The translations under genes and the position numbers were made by a program. Of a DNA stretch of 64,000 nucleotides, positions 44,984 to 53,673 are shown in pieces. This stretch comes from a bacterium D16-56 (GTDB taxonomy: Bacteria > Bacillota > Clostridia > Lachnospirales > Lachnospiraceae): assembly GCA_003611875.1 (NCBI GenBank), contig RAYY01000016.1:33622-97621 (forward strand). The letters are read 5' to 3'. The notes under the pieces were generated by a model, which was not told where the DNA came from, searched no databases, and worked only from the letters and a program-made list of their open reading frames with translations. Within the stretch, counting starts at the first letter, position 1, and the number at the start of each line of letters is the position of its first letter.

Positions 44984-46366
44984 ATGGAGCATAAGGCGGC
45001 AGCACAGGAAAACCAGATTACAGAAGGCATAATCTGGAAGCAGATTTTATTGTTCTTTTTTCCGATTTTGTTTGGAACCTTTTTCCAGCAGCTTTATAAT
45101 GCGGCGGATGCGATGATTGTAGGACGCTTTGTGGGAAAGGAAGCGCTGTCTGCAGTGGCAGGCTCTACAGGAATGCTTACACAGATGGTGGTAGGCTTTT
45201 TTGTAGGGCTTTCTTCTGGAGCGGCAGTGCTGGTTTCTCAGTATTACGGTGCAAAAAGAGGGGATATGGTGGGATATGGGGTCCATACCTTTCTGGCCTT
45301 CAGCATTTTGGCAGGACTGGCAATGACCGTGCTTGGAATTGTGTTGTCTCCCTGGATGCTGGAGGCCATGGGAACGCCGGCAGAGGTAATGGAGATGTCG
45401 GTGCTTTATCTTCGGGTTTATTTTGGCGGAATGACAGGAAATCTGGTGTACAATTCCGGGGCAGCCGTTCTCAGGGCTGTGGGAGATTCCAAGAAGCCTT
45501 TGTATTTTCTCATCATCAGCTGTCTGATTAATATTTTGCTGGATGTGCTGTTTGTCGTGTTCTGCGGACTGGGGGTATTGGGAGCCGCCCTGGCCACCAT
45601 CCTGTGCCAGGCACTGAGTGCAGGTATGGTGATCATAGCTTTAATGAGGACAAGGGATATGCACCGCCTGGAGTGGAGCCGGGTAAGGATGGATGGCCGG
45701 ATGCTTCAGCGGATGATCCGGATCGGGTTCCCTTCCGGGCTTCAGTCTGTCATGTACGGTATTTCCAATGTGATCATCCAGTCTGCCATCAATTCCCTGG
45801 GAACCGATTCTGTGGCAGCCTGGGCTGCGTACAGTAAGCTGGACAGTGTTTTCTGGATGATCGTCAGCGCCTTCGGCATTGCGGCGACTACCTTTGTGGG
45901 ACAGAATTTCGGAGCAGGGCGAATGGAGCGGGTGAGAAGCGGCGTCCGCACCTGTATGATGATGACCATTCTGTCCTCTGTCATGATGTCTGTAATTATT
46001 TATAACTGGGGAATCTATGGATTTGAGCTGTTTACCTCAGATCAGGGTGTGGTTTCCATTGGAGTGGCCATGATGCGGTATCTGTCTCCTGTGTATGTGA
46101 CCTATGTGTCAATCGAGATTCTGTCCGGCGCCCTGCGGGGGGTGGGAGACTGCTGGATCCCCATGCTGCTTTGCTGCGGAGGAGTCTGTGCGCTGCGCGT
46201 TGTGTGGGTGCTGGCAGCAGTGCCGTTACGCAGGGATATTTACACGATTATGTTCAGCTATCCCTTGACATGGGTGGTGACTACGGTTTTGTTTGTGGTC
46301 TATTATGTATTTTTCAGCAAATTAAAAAGGGAGCGGCCACGAGGAAGGTTTGAGATTGAGAGGTAA
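44984..46366 (+). CDS. MATE family efflux transporter
   Basis: 460 residues, 12 membrane helices; ILFGTFFQQLYNAADAMIVGRFVG and GFFVGLSSGAAVLVSQYYGA identify the MatE fold. It resembles the clostridial subgroup and differs clearly from the pump at 38953. The start follows AGAGGG. It ends three bases before a sensor kinase gene, so a shared transcript with the two-component system is likely. Confidence 0.92.
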   Translation: MEHKAAAQENQITEGIIWKQILLFFFPILFGTFFQQLYNAADAMIVGRFVGKEALSAVAGSTGMLTQMVVGFFVGLSSGAAVLVSQYYGAKRGDMVGYGVHTFLAFSILAGLAMTVLGIVLSPWMLEAMGTPAEVMEMSVLYLRVYFGGMTGNLVYNSGAAVLRAVGDSKKPLYFLIISCLINILLDVLFVVFCGLGVLGAALATILCQALSAGMVIIALMRTRDMHRLEWSRVRMDGRMLQRMIRIGFPSGLQSVMYGISNVIIQSAINSLGTDSVAAWAAYSKLDSVFWMIVSAFGIAATTFVGQNFGAGRMERVRSGVRTCMMMTILSSVMMSVIIYNWGIYGFELFTSDQGVVSIGVAMMRYLSPVYVTYVSIEILSGALRGVGDCWIPMLLCCGGVCALRVVWVLAAVPLRRDIYTIMFSYPLTWVVTTVLFVVYYVFFSKLKRERPRGRFEIER

Positions 46367-46369
46367 GCC

Positions 46370-48187
46370 ATGGTTTCGGTTTTGCTTGTTGTTTTATATC
46401 TGCTTACAATCGGGCTTTCTGCTTATAGCTGCGGCTGGCTTATCTTCAAGGCAGAGCGAAGCGGGGCGGCTGCGGCTCTGGCAGTATGTCAGCTTTTGGT
46501 GATTATCTGGTGTATTCCGCAGCTCTTTTTGGGGCTTCCCATGACAAAGGGGATGAAATACCTGGCTTATAGTATTTCCTATGTGGGAATCAGCTTTATC
46601 GGGCCGTCCTGGCTGGCGTTTTCTTTTTTGTATTGTAAAAAAAGGCTGGCAAAACCGTTGTGGATGGTTTTGTTTGGGCTGGCGCTGCTGCATTATGCCG
46701 TGTTTTTGACCAATGAGCGCCATCATCTGTTTTACCGGCAGTTTGAGGTGGAATCGGTTGTGTATGGCTGGATGTTTTATGTCCATATGAGCTATACCTA
46801 TCTCTGTGTCGCAGGCGGCATGGGGGCTGTGCTTCGGGAGTTTTGGAAAAAGCAGGTGGCAGCGGTTCATCTGGCAGTGATCCTTTTGTCAGCGGCCGTT
46901 CCCTTAGGCTTTAATGTTTTGTATTTGTCAGGGTGGGCAGGGACCTCTTTTGATCTGACGCCGCTGGCATTTGCATTGTCTGGCTTTCTTATGGTGCTGG
47001 CTGTGCTGCGCTATGATTTTCTTGACGTGCGGGGCCTGGCCTTTGAGCAGATCCTGTCCTCCATTGCAGAGGGGGTGGCGGTGTATAATAAGCGGGGAAC
47101 GTTTGTTTACTGCAACGAGGCGGCAAAAGCGTGGCTGGGAATCTGTGAAGGGGATGATTTTGAAGGGGCGAGAGGAAGGCTTGCCAGCCAGGGGATCGTG
47201 GTGGAGATGGAAAAGGAACAGCTTTTGGAGGATCGGGTGCTCAGTCTGGATAAGGGAGAGAAAATCCGGCTGAAGCAGTATATTCAGCGGGATAAAACCG
47301 GGGCGGCGGCAGCGGGAATTTTCCTTTTGACGGATGTGGGAGAATATTATGAGCGGCTGCGGCAAAGCAGGGAGCTGGCAGTATCTGCCCAGAAGCTTGC
47401 CATTGAGCAGGAGCGGAACCGAATTGCCCAAAAGGTGCATGATACGGCAGGACATACCCTGACTGTTATCCAGTCTCTGATCCGGCTGGCACGGGTGGAG
47501 TGGGAGAAGGGACAGGAGGTGGCGGCCGGACTTGAGAAAGCGCGGCAGCAGGTAAGCGGGAAAGAGGAAGGAGCATGGCCAGAAGGCGAAGGTCAACCGA
47601 AAAAACAGGACAAGGGTTTGATCTGGCCTGAAGGTGAAAGAATGTCCCGGCGCAAAGGGGACGAAGGGGCAGGGAAAGCAGAAACAGGAGGGGCGAGCCG
47701 TGATGAGAACCGGATGGAGGAATATCTGGCCCAGGCTCAGGAGCTGGCAGTGGAGGGAATCCGGGAGCTGCGCATTTCCATTAACCAGCTTCGTCAGGGG
47801 TTTGGCGGGGAGCTGGTTACGCAGGGAGTCCATCAGCTTGCACAGCGTGTAAAGGAGCTGACCATGGAGGTCAATGTCCAGGGGGAGGATGGCCCCAGGT
47901 ATTCTCATTTATCGGCAGTGGTTTATGAGTGCCTGCGGGAGGCCATCACCAATTGCCTGAAATATGCCCATGCCGGCCATATGGATGTGATTCTGAAATT
48001 TGAGGAGGACAGCCTTGGGGTGTATATTTTTGACGACGGGCAAGGGTGTCCGGGCATTGTAGAGAGCAACGGGATCCGAGGAATGAGAGAACGGGTGGCA
48101 GAAGCCAAAGGACAGATAAGGATTTTATCCTCCCTGGGCGAGGGATTTCAGATTTATATCTGGCTTCCTGCACAGCAGGAGCCGTGA
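46370..48187 (+). CDS. NarL-type sensor kinase with 7TM N terminus
   Basis: 605 residues. Seven membrane helices (1-215), a PAS-like domain (about 222-325) and a HisKA_3 domain with RIAQKVHDTAGHTLTVIQ, phospho-His358. The second dimerisation helix (AQELAVEGIRELRISINQLR, from about 455) is separated from the first by some 55 residues of charged, low-complexity sequence (about 393-448); family members normally have a short turn there. The ATPase domain has ECLREAITNCLKYA and DDGQGC. The cognate regulator starts 31 bases downstream. Confidence 0.9.
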   Translation: MVSVLLVVLYLLTIGLSAYSCGWLIFKAERSGAAAALAVCQLLVIIWCIPQLFLGLPMTKGMKYLAYSISYVGISFIGPSWLAFSFLYCKKRLAKPLWMVLFGLALLHYAVFLTNERHHLFYRQFEVESVVYGWMFYVHMSYTYLCVAGGMGAVLREFWKKQVAAVHLAVILLSAAVPLGFNVLYLSGWAGTSFDLTPLAFALSGFLMVLAVLRYDFLDVRGLAFEQILSSIAEGVAVYNKRGTFVYCNEAAKAWLGICEGDDFEGARGRLASQGIVVEMEKEQLLEDRVLSLDKGEKIRLKQYIQRDKTGAAAAGIFLLTDVGEYYERLRQSRELAVSAQKLAIEQERNRIAQKVHDTAGHTLTVIQSLIRLARVEWEKGQEVAAGLEKARQQVSGKEEGAWPEGEGQPKKQDKGLIWPEGERMSRRKGDEGAGKAETGGASRDENRMEEYLAQAQELAVEGIRELRISINQLRQGFGGELVTQGVHQLAQRVKELTMEVNVQGEDGPRYSHLSAVVYECLREAITNCLKYAHAGHMDVILKFEEDSLGVYIFDDGQGCPGIVESNGIRGMRERVAEAKGQIRILSSLGEGFQIYIWLPAQQEP

Positions 48188-48218
48188 GACGGGAATACAG
48201 GGAAAGGAGAGGGACAGG

Positions 48219-48851
48219 ATGATTCGTGTGGTGATTGCAGACGACATTCAGATTTTGCGCAAGGGGCTGGAAGCGATTCTGGTACGGACCGGGGAGATTG
48301 AGGTAGCAGGGCTTGCAGCCAACGGCAGGGAAGCCTGGGAGCTGTGCAGGGATCAGAGTCCGGATGTGGTTTTGATGGATATGCGGATGCCGGAGTATGA
48401 CGGAAGCTGGGGAATCAGCCGGATCAAGGAGGATTTTCCCAAGGTGAGGATTCTGGTGCTGACCACCTTTGACGACGCCAGGACCGTGCAGGCGGCAGTG
48501 GACAGCGGAGCGGATGGTTATGTTTTAAAGGAGATGGAGGACCATCGGCTGATTCAGTCCGTGAAGGCAGTGGCTGCCGGAATCCGGGTGTTTGGCGATA
48601 GTGTGTTTGAGGGGATGAGGCGGCAGATGGCTTCGGCAAAGGGCAAGCCGGATAAGGTAGAGGGAATTACAGACAGGGAGCGGGACATTATGCGGTGTGT
48701 GGCCAGGGGAATGGATAACAAGGAGATTGCGGCAGAGCTGTTTTTGGCAGAGGGAACCGTGAGAAACCATATTTCCCGGCTGTTGGACAAGCTAAAGCTG
48801 AAGGATCGGACACAGCTAGCCGTATTTACCGTGAAGAATCAGCTTGATTAG
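48219..48851 (+). CDS. NarL/LuxR-type response regulator
   Basis: 210 residues. Receiver domain with IADD and phospho-acceptor Asp54 (VVLMDMRMPEYDG), Lys in YVLKEME. The LuxR helix-turn-helix occupies about 146-205 (ITDRERDIMRCVARG, NKEIAAELFLAEGTVRNHISRLLDKL). Partner of the preceding kinase; GGAGAGGGACAGG upstream. The target could be the adjacent MATE gene. Confidence 0.93.
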   Translation: MIRVVIADDIQILRKGLEAILVRTGEIEVAGLAANGREAWELCRDQSPDVVLMDMRMPEYDGSWGISRIKEDFPKVRILVLTTFDDARTVQAAVDSGADGYVLKEMEDHRLIQSVKAVAAGIRVFGDSVFEGMRRQMASAKGKPDKVEGITDRERDIMRCVARGMDNKEIAAELFLAEGTVRNHISRLLDKLKLKDRTQLAVFTVKNQLD

Positions 48852-48875
48852 AGGAAAGGATGGGGCAGACCGACA

Positions 48876-49556
48876 ATGGAGGAGAAGATGAAAATCATGC
48901 TGGTGGAGGACGATGAAGCGCTGGCAGGGGAGATTGGTTCTTTTTTAAGGCGGTGGGGATACGAGACCGTGGAGGCCCGGCATTTTGACAGGATCGGGGA
49001 GGAATTTTCCCAACAGATGCCTCAGCTGGTATTGATGGACATTAATCTGCCTTTTTATGATGGGTTTTACTGGTGCGGGAAGATTCGGCAGGTATCCGAT
49101 GTGCCTATTCTCTATATCAGCAGCCGCAGCGACGACCAAGACAAGATCATGGCAATGGCTCAGGGCGGGGATGATTATGTGGAAAAGCCTTTCCGGCTGG
49201 AGCTTTTGAAGGCAAAGATTCAGGCGATTCTGCGGAGGGCTTATGAATATAAGGTCAGGGAGCGGATCTTTTTGGGGGAGGGGCTGTATTTTTCCCTGGA
49301 GCAGCAGGCGCTTTACTTTCATGGAAAGGAGATTGAGCTGACAAAGCTGGAACGTCAGGTGTTTCAAAGGCTGGCAGCCATCAGGCCGGATGTGGCGGCC
49401 AGAGAGGAGCTGATGATGGAGCTGTGGAATACCGAGGAATATGTGTCTGACGGAACCTTGACTACAGTGGTCTGCCGTCTCAGGGGAAAGCTGAAGGCTG
49501 CCTGCGGCAGGGAGGTGATTCAGACAAAAAAGGGGCAGGGGTATTGGATTCCATAA
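48876..49556 (+). CDS. bceR: BceR-like OmpR-family response regulator
   Basis: 226 residues. Receiver: VEDDEALAGE, phospho-Asp55 (VLMDINLPFYDG), Lys in YVEKPFRLELL. C-terminal winged helix ends TTVVCRLRGKLKAACG and TKKGQGYWIP. With the following kinase and ABC genes it forms a BceRSAB-type antibiotic sensing unit; its probable operator lies before the ABC genes. ATG 48888 is an alternative start, four codons in. Confidence 0.88.
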   Translation: MEEKMKIMLVEDDEALAGEIGSFLRRWGYETVEARHFDRIGEEFSQQMPQLVLMDINLPFYDGFYWCGKIRQVSDVPILYISSRSDDQDKIMAMAQGGDDYVEKPFRLELLKAKIQAILRRAYEYKVRERIFLGEGLYFSLEQQALYFHGKEIELTKLERQVFQRLAAIRPDVAAREELMMELWNTEEYVSDGTLTTVVCRLRGKLKAACGREVIQTKKGQGYWIP

Positions 49557-49572
49557 CAGTGCTGCTTTAGCT

Positions 49573-50622
49573 ATGGAACAAAACCATCATAGAAGAATGG
49601 AAGTGGATAAAAGGATGAGTCTGATTTGGGAGCGTTTTCGGGCTTATGGAAAAAGAAAATGGGGGTATGCAGCACTTGGTATGGGGGTTTCGGCTGCATT
49701 TAACCTCTATTTTATTTTTTTGATTCAGGGCGGGAGGCTGGAATATTTGCTGTATCTGGACGTGCTTGTGCTGGTCTTTTTCCTGCTGTTAGGGGCAGTG
49801 GATTTTTGCGGATTTGCCAGGCAGCAGAAGAATATGGCAGAGCTGCTGGGTCAAAAGGGACTGATTTGCCGGATCTGTCCTGATTTTGACAACCGGGAGC
49901 TGGCAGAGCATGATGTGAGGATTTTGGAGGAACAGCTGGAGGCGCGTTTCCAGGAAAGCTGTGAGCTGCAGGATTATGTGGCAAAATGGTGTCATGAGAT
50001 GAAGCTTCCTCTGTCTGCAGGGCTTTTGATGGGAGAGCGGATTGCCGATTACAGGCTCCGAAGAGATATGAAAGAACAGCTTGAGAGAATGAGCCAGCAG
50101 GTAGGAACCCTGCTTTTGGGATGCAGGCTTCAGGGGGCGCTGTTTGATCTGCAGGTGCGCAGGGTGTCTTTAAAGGAGTGTGTTCGGACCTCCATCCATA
50201 ATCAGCAGTTCTTTTTGATTCAAAAGGGCTTTGGGATGAAGGTGGATGTGGGGGAGGAAATGGTTTATACGGATCCGTCCTGGCTGGTGTATGTGCTGGA
50301 CCAGCTGATCAGCAATGCGGTCAAGTATGCAGGAGATGATCCGGTTCTTTCCATTTGGGCAGAGAGGAAAGGGGTGGTCATAAGGATCTTTGTGGAGGAC
50401 AACGGGACGGGGATTCAGGAAAGTGACATTTCCAGGATTTTTGAGAAGGGGTTTACCGGGCAGAATTATCATAACGGGAAGCATCGGTCTACCGGGATGG
50501 GGCTTTATATGGCAGAGAAGATCATGAAAAGGATGGGACATGAGATCGGGGTGGAGAGTGAGTATGGCAGGTACAGCAGGTTTTGGATTGTTTTTAAGGA
50601 GAATGATTATTTTGGAAGGTGA
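49573..50622 (+). CDS. bceS: BceS-like intramembrane-sensing histidine kinase
   Basis: 349 residues. Two membrane helices (about 32-51 and 57-76) with only a few residues between them, the hallmark of kinases that sense through a BceB-type permease. H-box WCHEMKLPLSA with His141; ATPase motifs ISNAVKYAG, EDNGTGI and GMGLYMAEK. The ribosome site is weak and later ATGs (49597, 49615) are possible starts. It phosphorylates the preceding regulator. Confidence 0.88.
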   Translation: MEQNHHRRMEVDKRMSLIWERFRAYGKRKWGYAALGMGVSAAFNLYFIFLIQGGRLEYLLYLDVLVLVFFLLLGAVDFCGFARQQKNMAELLGQKGLICRICPDFDNRELAEHDVRILEEQLEARFQESCELQDYVAKWCHEMKLPLSAGLLMGERIADYRLRRDMKEQLERMSQQVGTLLLGCRLQGALFDLQVRRVSLKECVRTSIHNQQFFLIQKGFGMKVDVGEEMVYTDPSWLVYVLDQLISNAVKYAGDDPVLSIWAERKGVVIRIFVEDNGTGIQESDISRIFEKGFTGQNYHNGKHRSTGMGLYMAEKIMKRMGHEIGVESEYGRYSRFWIVFKENDYFGR

Positions 50623-50649
50623 GCGTGGGCTGCAGGACGGATGGGGGAA

Positions 50650-50713
50650 TGTAATGTGGGGAAGGGTTTTGTAATGTGAATGTAAGGATTTTTTCTTTGG
50701 TCTGCCTTATAAT
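50650..50713 (+). promoter_or_regulatory. Predicted BceR operator and bceAB promoter
   Basis: TGTAATG (50650-50656), TGTAATG (50670-50676) and TGTAAGG (50681-50687). The last two are 11 bases apart, as in OmpR/PhoB-type direct repeats. They end at the -35 position of TATAAT (50708-50713), which has no good -35 of its own, so activation by the response regulator is expected. Confidence 0.65.
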
Positions 50714-50842
50714 ATTTCTTGTAAAATTGTTGCAAAGCAGGAATTGATACCGGGGACGTCAGTACGGAATATCCTGGGCACGATTTATAAGTTATGGACG
50801 AACACAGGCTATTAATGAGCAGTTCCGAAGGAGAAGACAGAG

Positions 50843-51610
50843 ATGAAGAATAATAAGGTTGCAGAGATCAGGAAGCTGGTAAAGGATTACGGCGTCAAAG
50901 GGTTTCAGACCAAGGTGCTGAAAGGGATTGACCTGACAATTCTGAAAAATGATTTTATTGCAGTGATGGGGCCGTCAGGCTCAGGAAAGACCACGCTCTT
51001 AAATATTTTATCAACCATTGACAAACCGACCCAGGGAACGGTAATGCTGGATGGACAGGACATTGCCAAAATGTCCAATAAGGCTCTGTCCGGATTGAGG
51101 CGGGATAAGATTGGCTTTATATTTCAGGAGTATAATCTGCTGGATACCATGACGCTTCAGGACAATATTGCTTTGCCCTTGTCCTTGGGCGGGGTTTCCG
51201 GCAGGGAGTGTATCCGGAGGGCACAGGAGTTTGCAGAAATGTTTGGGCTGAAGGAGCATTTGCAGAAGTATCCTTATCAGCTTTCCGGCGGACAGAAGCA
51301 GAGAGGAGCTGCCTGCCGGGCATTGATTACAGAGCCGGAGATCATTTTTGCAGATGAGCCTACCGGGGCTTTGGATTCCAAAGCAGGGAGAGAACTGTTG
51401 GAATGTCTGAAAAGGGTACATGAGGATGGCCAGGCAACGATCTTGATGGTGACTCATGATCCGTTTTGTGCGTCTTACGCCCGTGATGTGTATATGTTGA
51501 GCGATGGACAGATTTTGTGTCGGATCAGCAGAGGGGCGGACCGGAAGGAATTTTATGATCGGATTATTGATGTGCAGACTTCCATGGGAGGTGATTTTTC
51601 ATGGGAATGA
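50843..51610 (+). CDS. bceA: BceA-like ABC transporter ATPase
   Basis: 255 residues. Walker A GPSGSGKTT, Q-loop FIFQEYNLLD, signature LSGGQKQR, Walker B IIFADEPTGALD, H-loop MVTHD. It is of the MacB/LolD type and pairs with the long FtsX-like permease encoded next. GGAG lies 11 bases before the ATG. It overlaps bceB by ten bases. Confidence 0.93.
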   Translation: MKNNKVAEIRKLVKDYGVKGFQTKVLKGIDLTILKNDFIAVMGPSGSGKTTLLNILSTIDKPTQGTVMLDGQDIAKMSNKALSGLRRDKIGFIFQEYNLLDTMTLQDNIALPLSLGGVSGRECIRRAQEFAEMFGLKEHLQKYPYQLSGGQKQRGAACRALITEPEIIFADEPTGALDSKAGRELLECLKRVHEDGQATILMVTHDPFCASYARDVYMLSDGQILCRISRGADRKEFYDRIIDVQTSMGGDFSWE

Positions 51611-53523
51611 TAAGGCTGGCCATCTTGAATTTTAAAAGCGGTTTTAAAAATTATTTGTCCCTGGTGATGTCTCTGGCATTCACTGTTTTAGTCTTTCTGG
51701 ATTTTCAGAATATTTTGTATTCAGACGCTTTTGAGGTGCTGGGAACCAGAAACTGGGAATATGTCAAGCTGTTGATTCAGACAACATCCTTTGTTCTGGG
51801 CTGCTTTATGGTGTTTTTCATCTGGTATTCTACCAATGTTTTCTTGACCCGCAGAAAGAAGGAGATCGGAATCTATGTTTTCATGGGACTTTCCAACCAG
51901 AAAATCGGAAGGCTGTATCTGATTGAGATTACGCTGATCGGGTTTTCTGCCTTGGGAATGGGATTGGTTCTGGGAATGCTGGTTTCCGGGCTGTTTCAAA
52001 TGATTCTGCTGGCCATTTCGGATCTGACGGTGGAGATTCGATTCCGGCCTGCCCTAAGGCCTGTTCTTGTGACCGGGGCGGTTTATCTGGCGATCTATAT
52101 GGTATTTGCAGGGAAGGGGTATGTGAACATTGTACGCAGCAGCGTGCTGGGAATGATCTCTGCTGCAAAGCAAAATGAATATGTCAGACAGAAATACCAG
52201 ATACTGCTGATAAAGGCAGTGCTGGGCATCGGGATTCTGGCCTATGGATATGGGCTGGCTATGAAGGAAGGGAGCGTCAGCGTAATAGGAAATGTATTTG
52301 CGGCCGTGATTTTGGTAACAGTGGGAGTTTATCTGCTTTTTGGCGGCATGATTCCTTTGATTTTTCAGATCCTGGCAGGAAGAAAGTCCTTTCTTTACGG
52401 AGGTGGGCACACATTATGGATCAACAGCGTAATCTTTCGGATGAAGAAAAATTATCGAACCTATGCCATGGTTTCTGTGCTGATGCTGTGTTCGGTCACA
52501 GCCCTTGCCATGGGATTTGCCATGAAAGGCCGATACGAGAATATTGTACAGTTTGAAAATACTTATACCTTCCAGCTTTTAAGCAGCCGGAATGATTTGG
52601 ATCAACAGGCCAGGGATCTGATCGAGAAGGAAAGTCCGATTGCAGTAAGCTCCAGGATACCCATTCTGAGTCTGGATCAATCTTTGGTAAAGGCAAGGGA
52701 AAACTACAGCAAATATGCTTTTACTTCTTATTCTCATTTACGGCAGCTTGCCCTGGACACAGGGATGGAGCTGAATTTTTCAGAACCTGGAGAGGATGAG
52801 ATATTTAAAATATCCCACTTGTATCTTCTCTCGCTGATTACGGAACAGGACAATGTGAAAATAGAAATCAATGGAAAAGCCTATCAGCAGACCGGCGATT
52901 CTGATGTTCCTTATTTGGGATATCTTCAGGAATATATGAGCTTTTATGTGCTGAATGACAAGGAGTATGAAAAGCTTCGTTCCCTGGGAGAGGAGCTTAT
53001 GGCCTACAACTACCGGATTGGGGATCAGAAATGTTTTGCAAAGATCCGTGAAAATCTGGATGTGCTGGTGCAGAATACCGAAGAAAATCACACGGCCCGT
53101 GTTGCCATTGACCCGGAGAGCAATGAAATCGACTGGATCAAGGTTCTTTACTCTATCTGTATTTTTATGTTCCTGGTGTTTATCCTGGCCAGCGGAAGTA
53201 TTCTGTTTATGAAGGTGTATAATGACGCCTTTGAGGAAAAGGAGCGTTATCGAATTCTGCAGAAAATAGGGACAGATAAAAAGGTGCTGAGGCGGGCAGC
53301 GGCAATGGAGCTGTTGGCAGCATATGGGGTGTCTTTTCTGGTTATGGGAATCTCCTCTCTTTTTTCGGTGGGAGCGCTGGGAAAGATGATGTTTACCAAC
53401 CTTATTGGGGTGAATCTGATCAGTGTGCTGGTGGTGTTTGTGATTCTGGCAGTGTGGTATTGCTTGTCGCTGTGGGCATATGAGAGGAATGCGGGAATAG
53501 ATAGTTGCAAAACGATGTACTAG
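51601..53523 (+). CDS. bceB: BceB-like ABC permease
   Basis: 640 residues with ten predicted membrane helices and a large extracellular domain (about residues 310-510) between helices 7 and 8, the ligand-sensing region of BceB proteins. FtsX-type segments are present at both ends. It recognises cell-wall-active peptides such as bacitracin or lantibiotics in relatives, removes them from their lipid target and signals to BceS. GGAGGTG lies seven bases before ATG 51601; ATG 51607 is also possible. Confidence 0.9.
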   Translation: MGMIRLAILNFKSGFKNYLSLVMSLAFTVLVFLDFQNILYSDAFEVLGTRNWEYVKLLIQTTSFVLGCFMVFFIWYSTNVFLTRRKKEIGIYVFMGLSNQKIGRLYLIEITLIGFSALGMGLVLGMLVSGLFQMILLAISDLTVEIRFRPALRPVLVTGAVYLAIYMVFAGKGYVNIVRSSVLGMISAAKQNEYVRQKYQILLIKAVLGIGILAYGYGLAMKEGSVSVIGNVFAAVILVTVGVYLLFGGMIPLIFQILAGRKSFLYGGGHTLWINSVIFRMKKNYRTYAMVSVLMLCSVTALAMGFAMKGRYENIVQFENTYTFQLLSSRNDLDQQARDLIEKESPIAVSSRIPILSLDQSLVKARENYSKYAFTSYSHLRQLALDTGMELNFSEPGEDEIFKISHLYLLSLITEQDNVKIEINGKAYQQTGDSDVPYLGYLQEYMSFYVLNDKEYEKLRSLGEELMAYNYRIGDQKCFAKIRENLDVLVQNTEENHTARVAIDPESNEIDWIKVLYSICIFMFLVFILASGSILFMKVYNDAFEEKERYRILQKIGTDKKVLRRAAAMELLAAYGVSFLVMGISSLFSVGALGKMMFTNLIGVNLISVLVVFVILAVWYCLSLWAYERNAGIDSCKTMY

Positions 53524-53589
53524 TTCTGATTTATCTGGGCCGGGGATGAAGGAAAACGGTATTGTGCGGAGAATTTTGAGTTTTCCTTA

Positions 53590-53617
53590 TTGAAAATTCC
53601 TCAGGATTCGATATAAT
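53590..53617 (+). promoter_or_regulatory. Promoter of the GMP synthase gene
   Basis: TTGAAA (53590-53595), 16-base spacer, TATAAT (53612-53617). The leader is only about 50 bases long; no purine riboswitch fits in it. Confidence 0.75.
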
Positions 53618-53673
53618 AAAAGAGAAAATTTTGAAGGATGTTTACAAATTTAGGAGACAAAGGAGAATCCATC

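Noticed and set aside
46928..47908. Long antisense frame (326 codons) opposite the sensor kinase
   Set aside because: It is a composition shadow of the kinase gene, with no start signals and low-complexity residues.
53524..53673. Purine riboswitch before guaA
   Set aside because: The leader after the promoter is only about 50 bases and has no matching conserved core.
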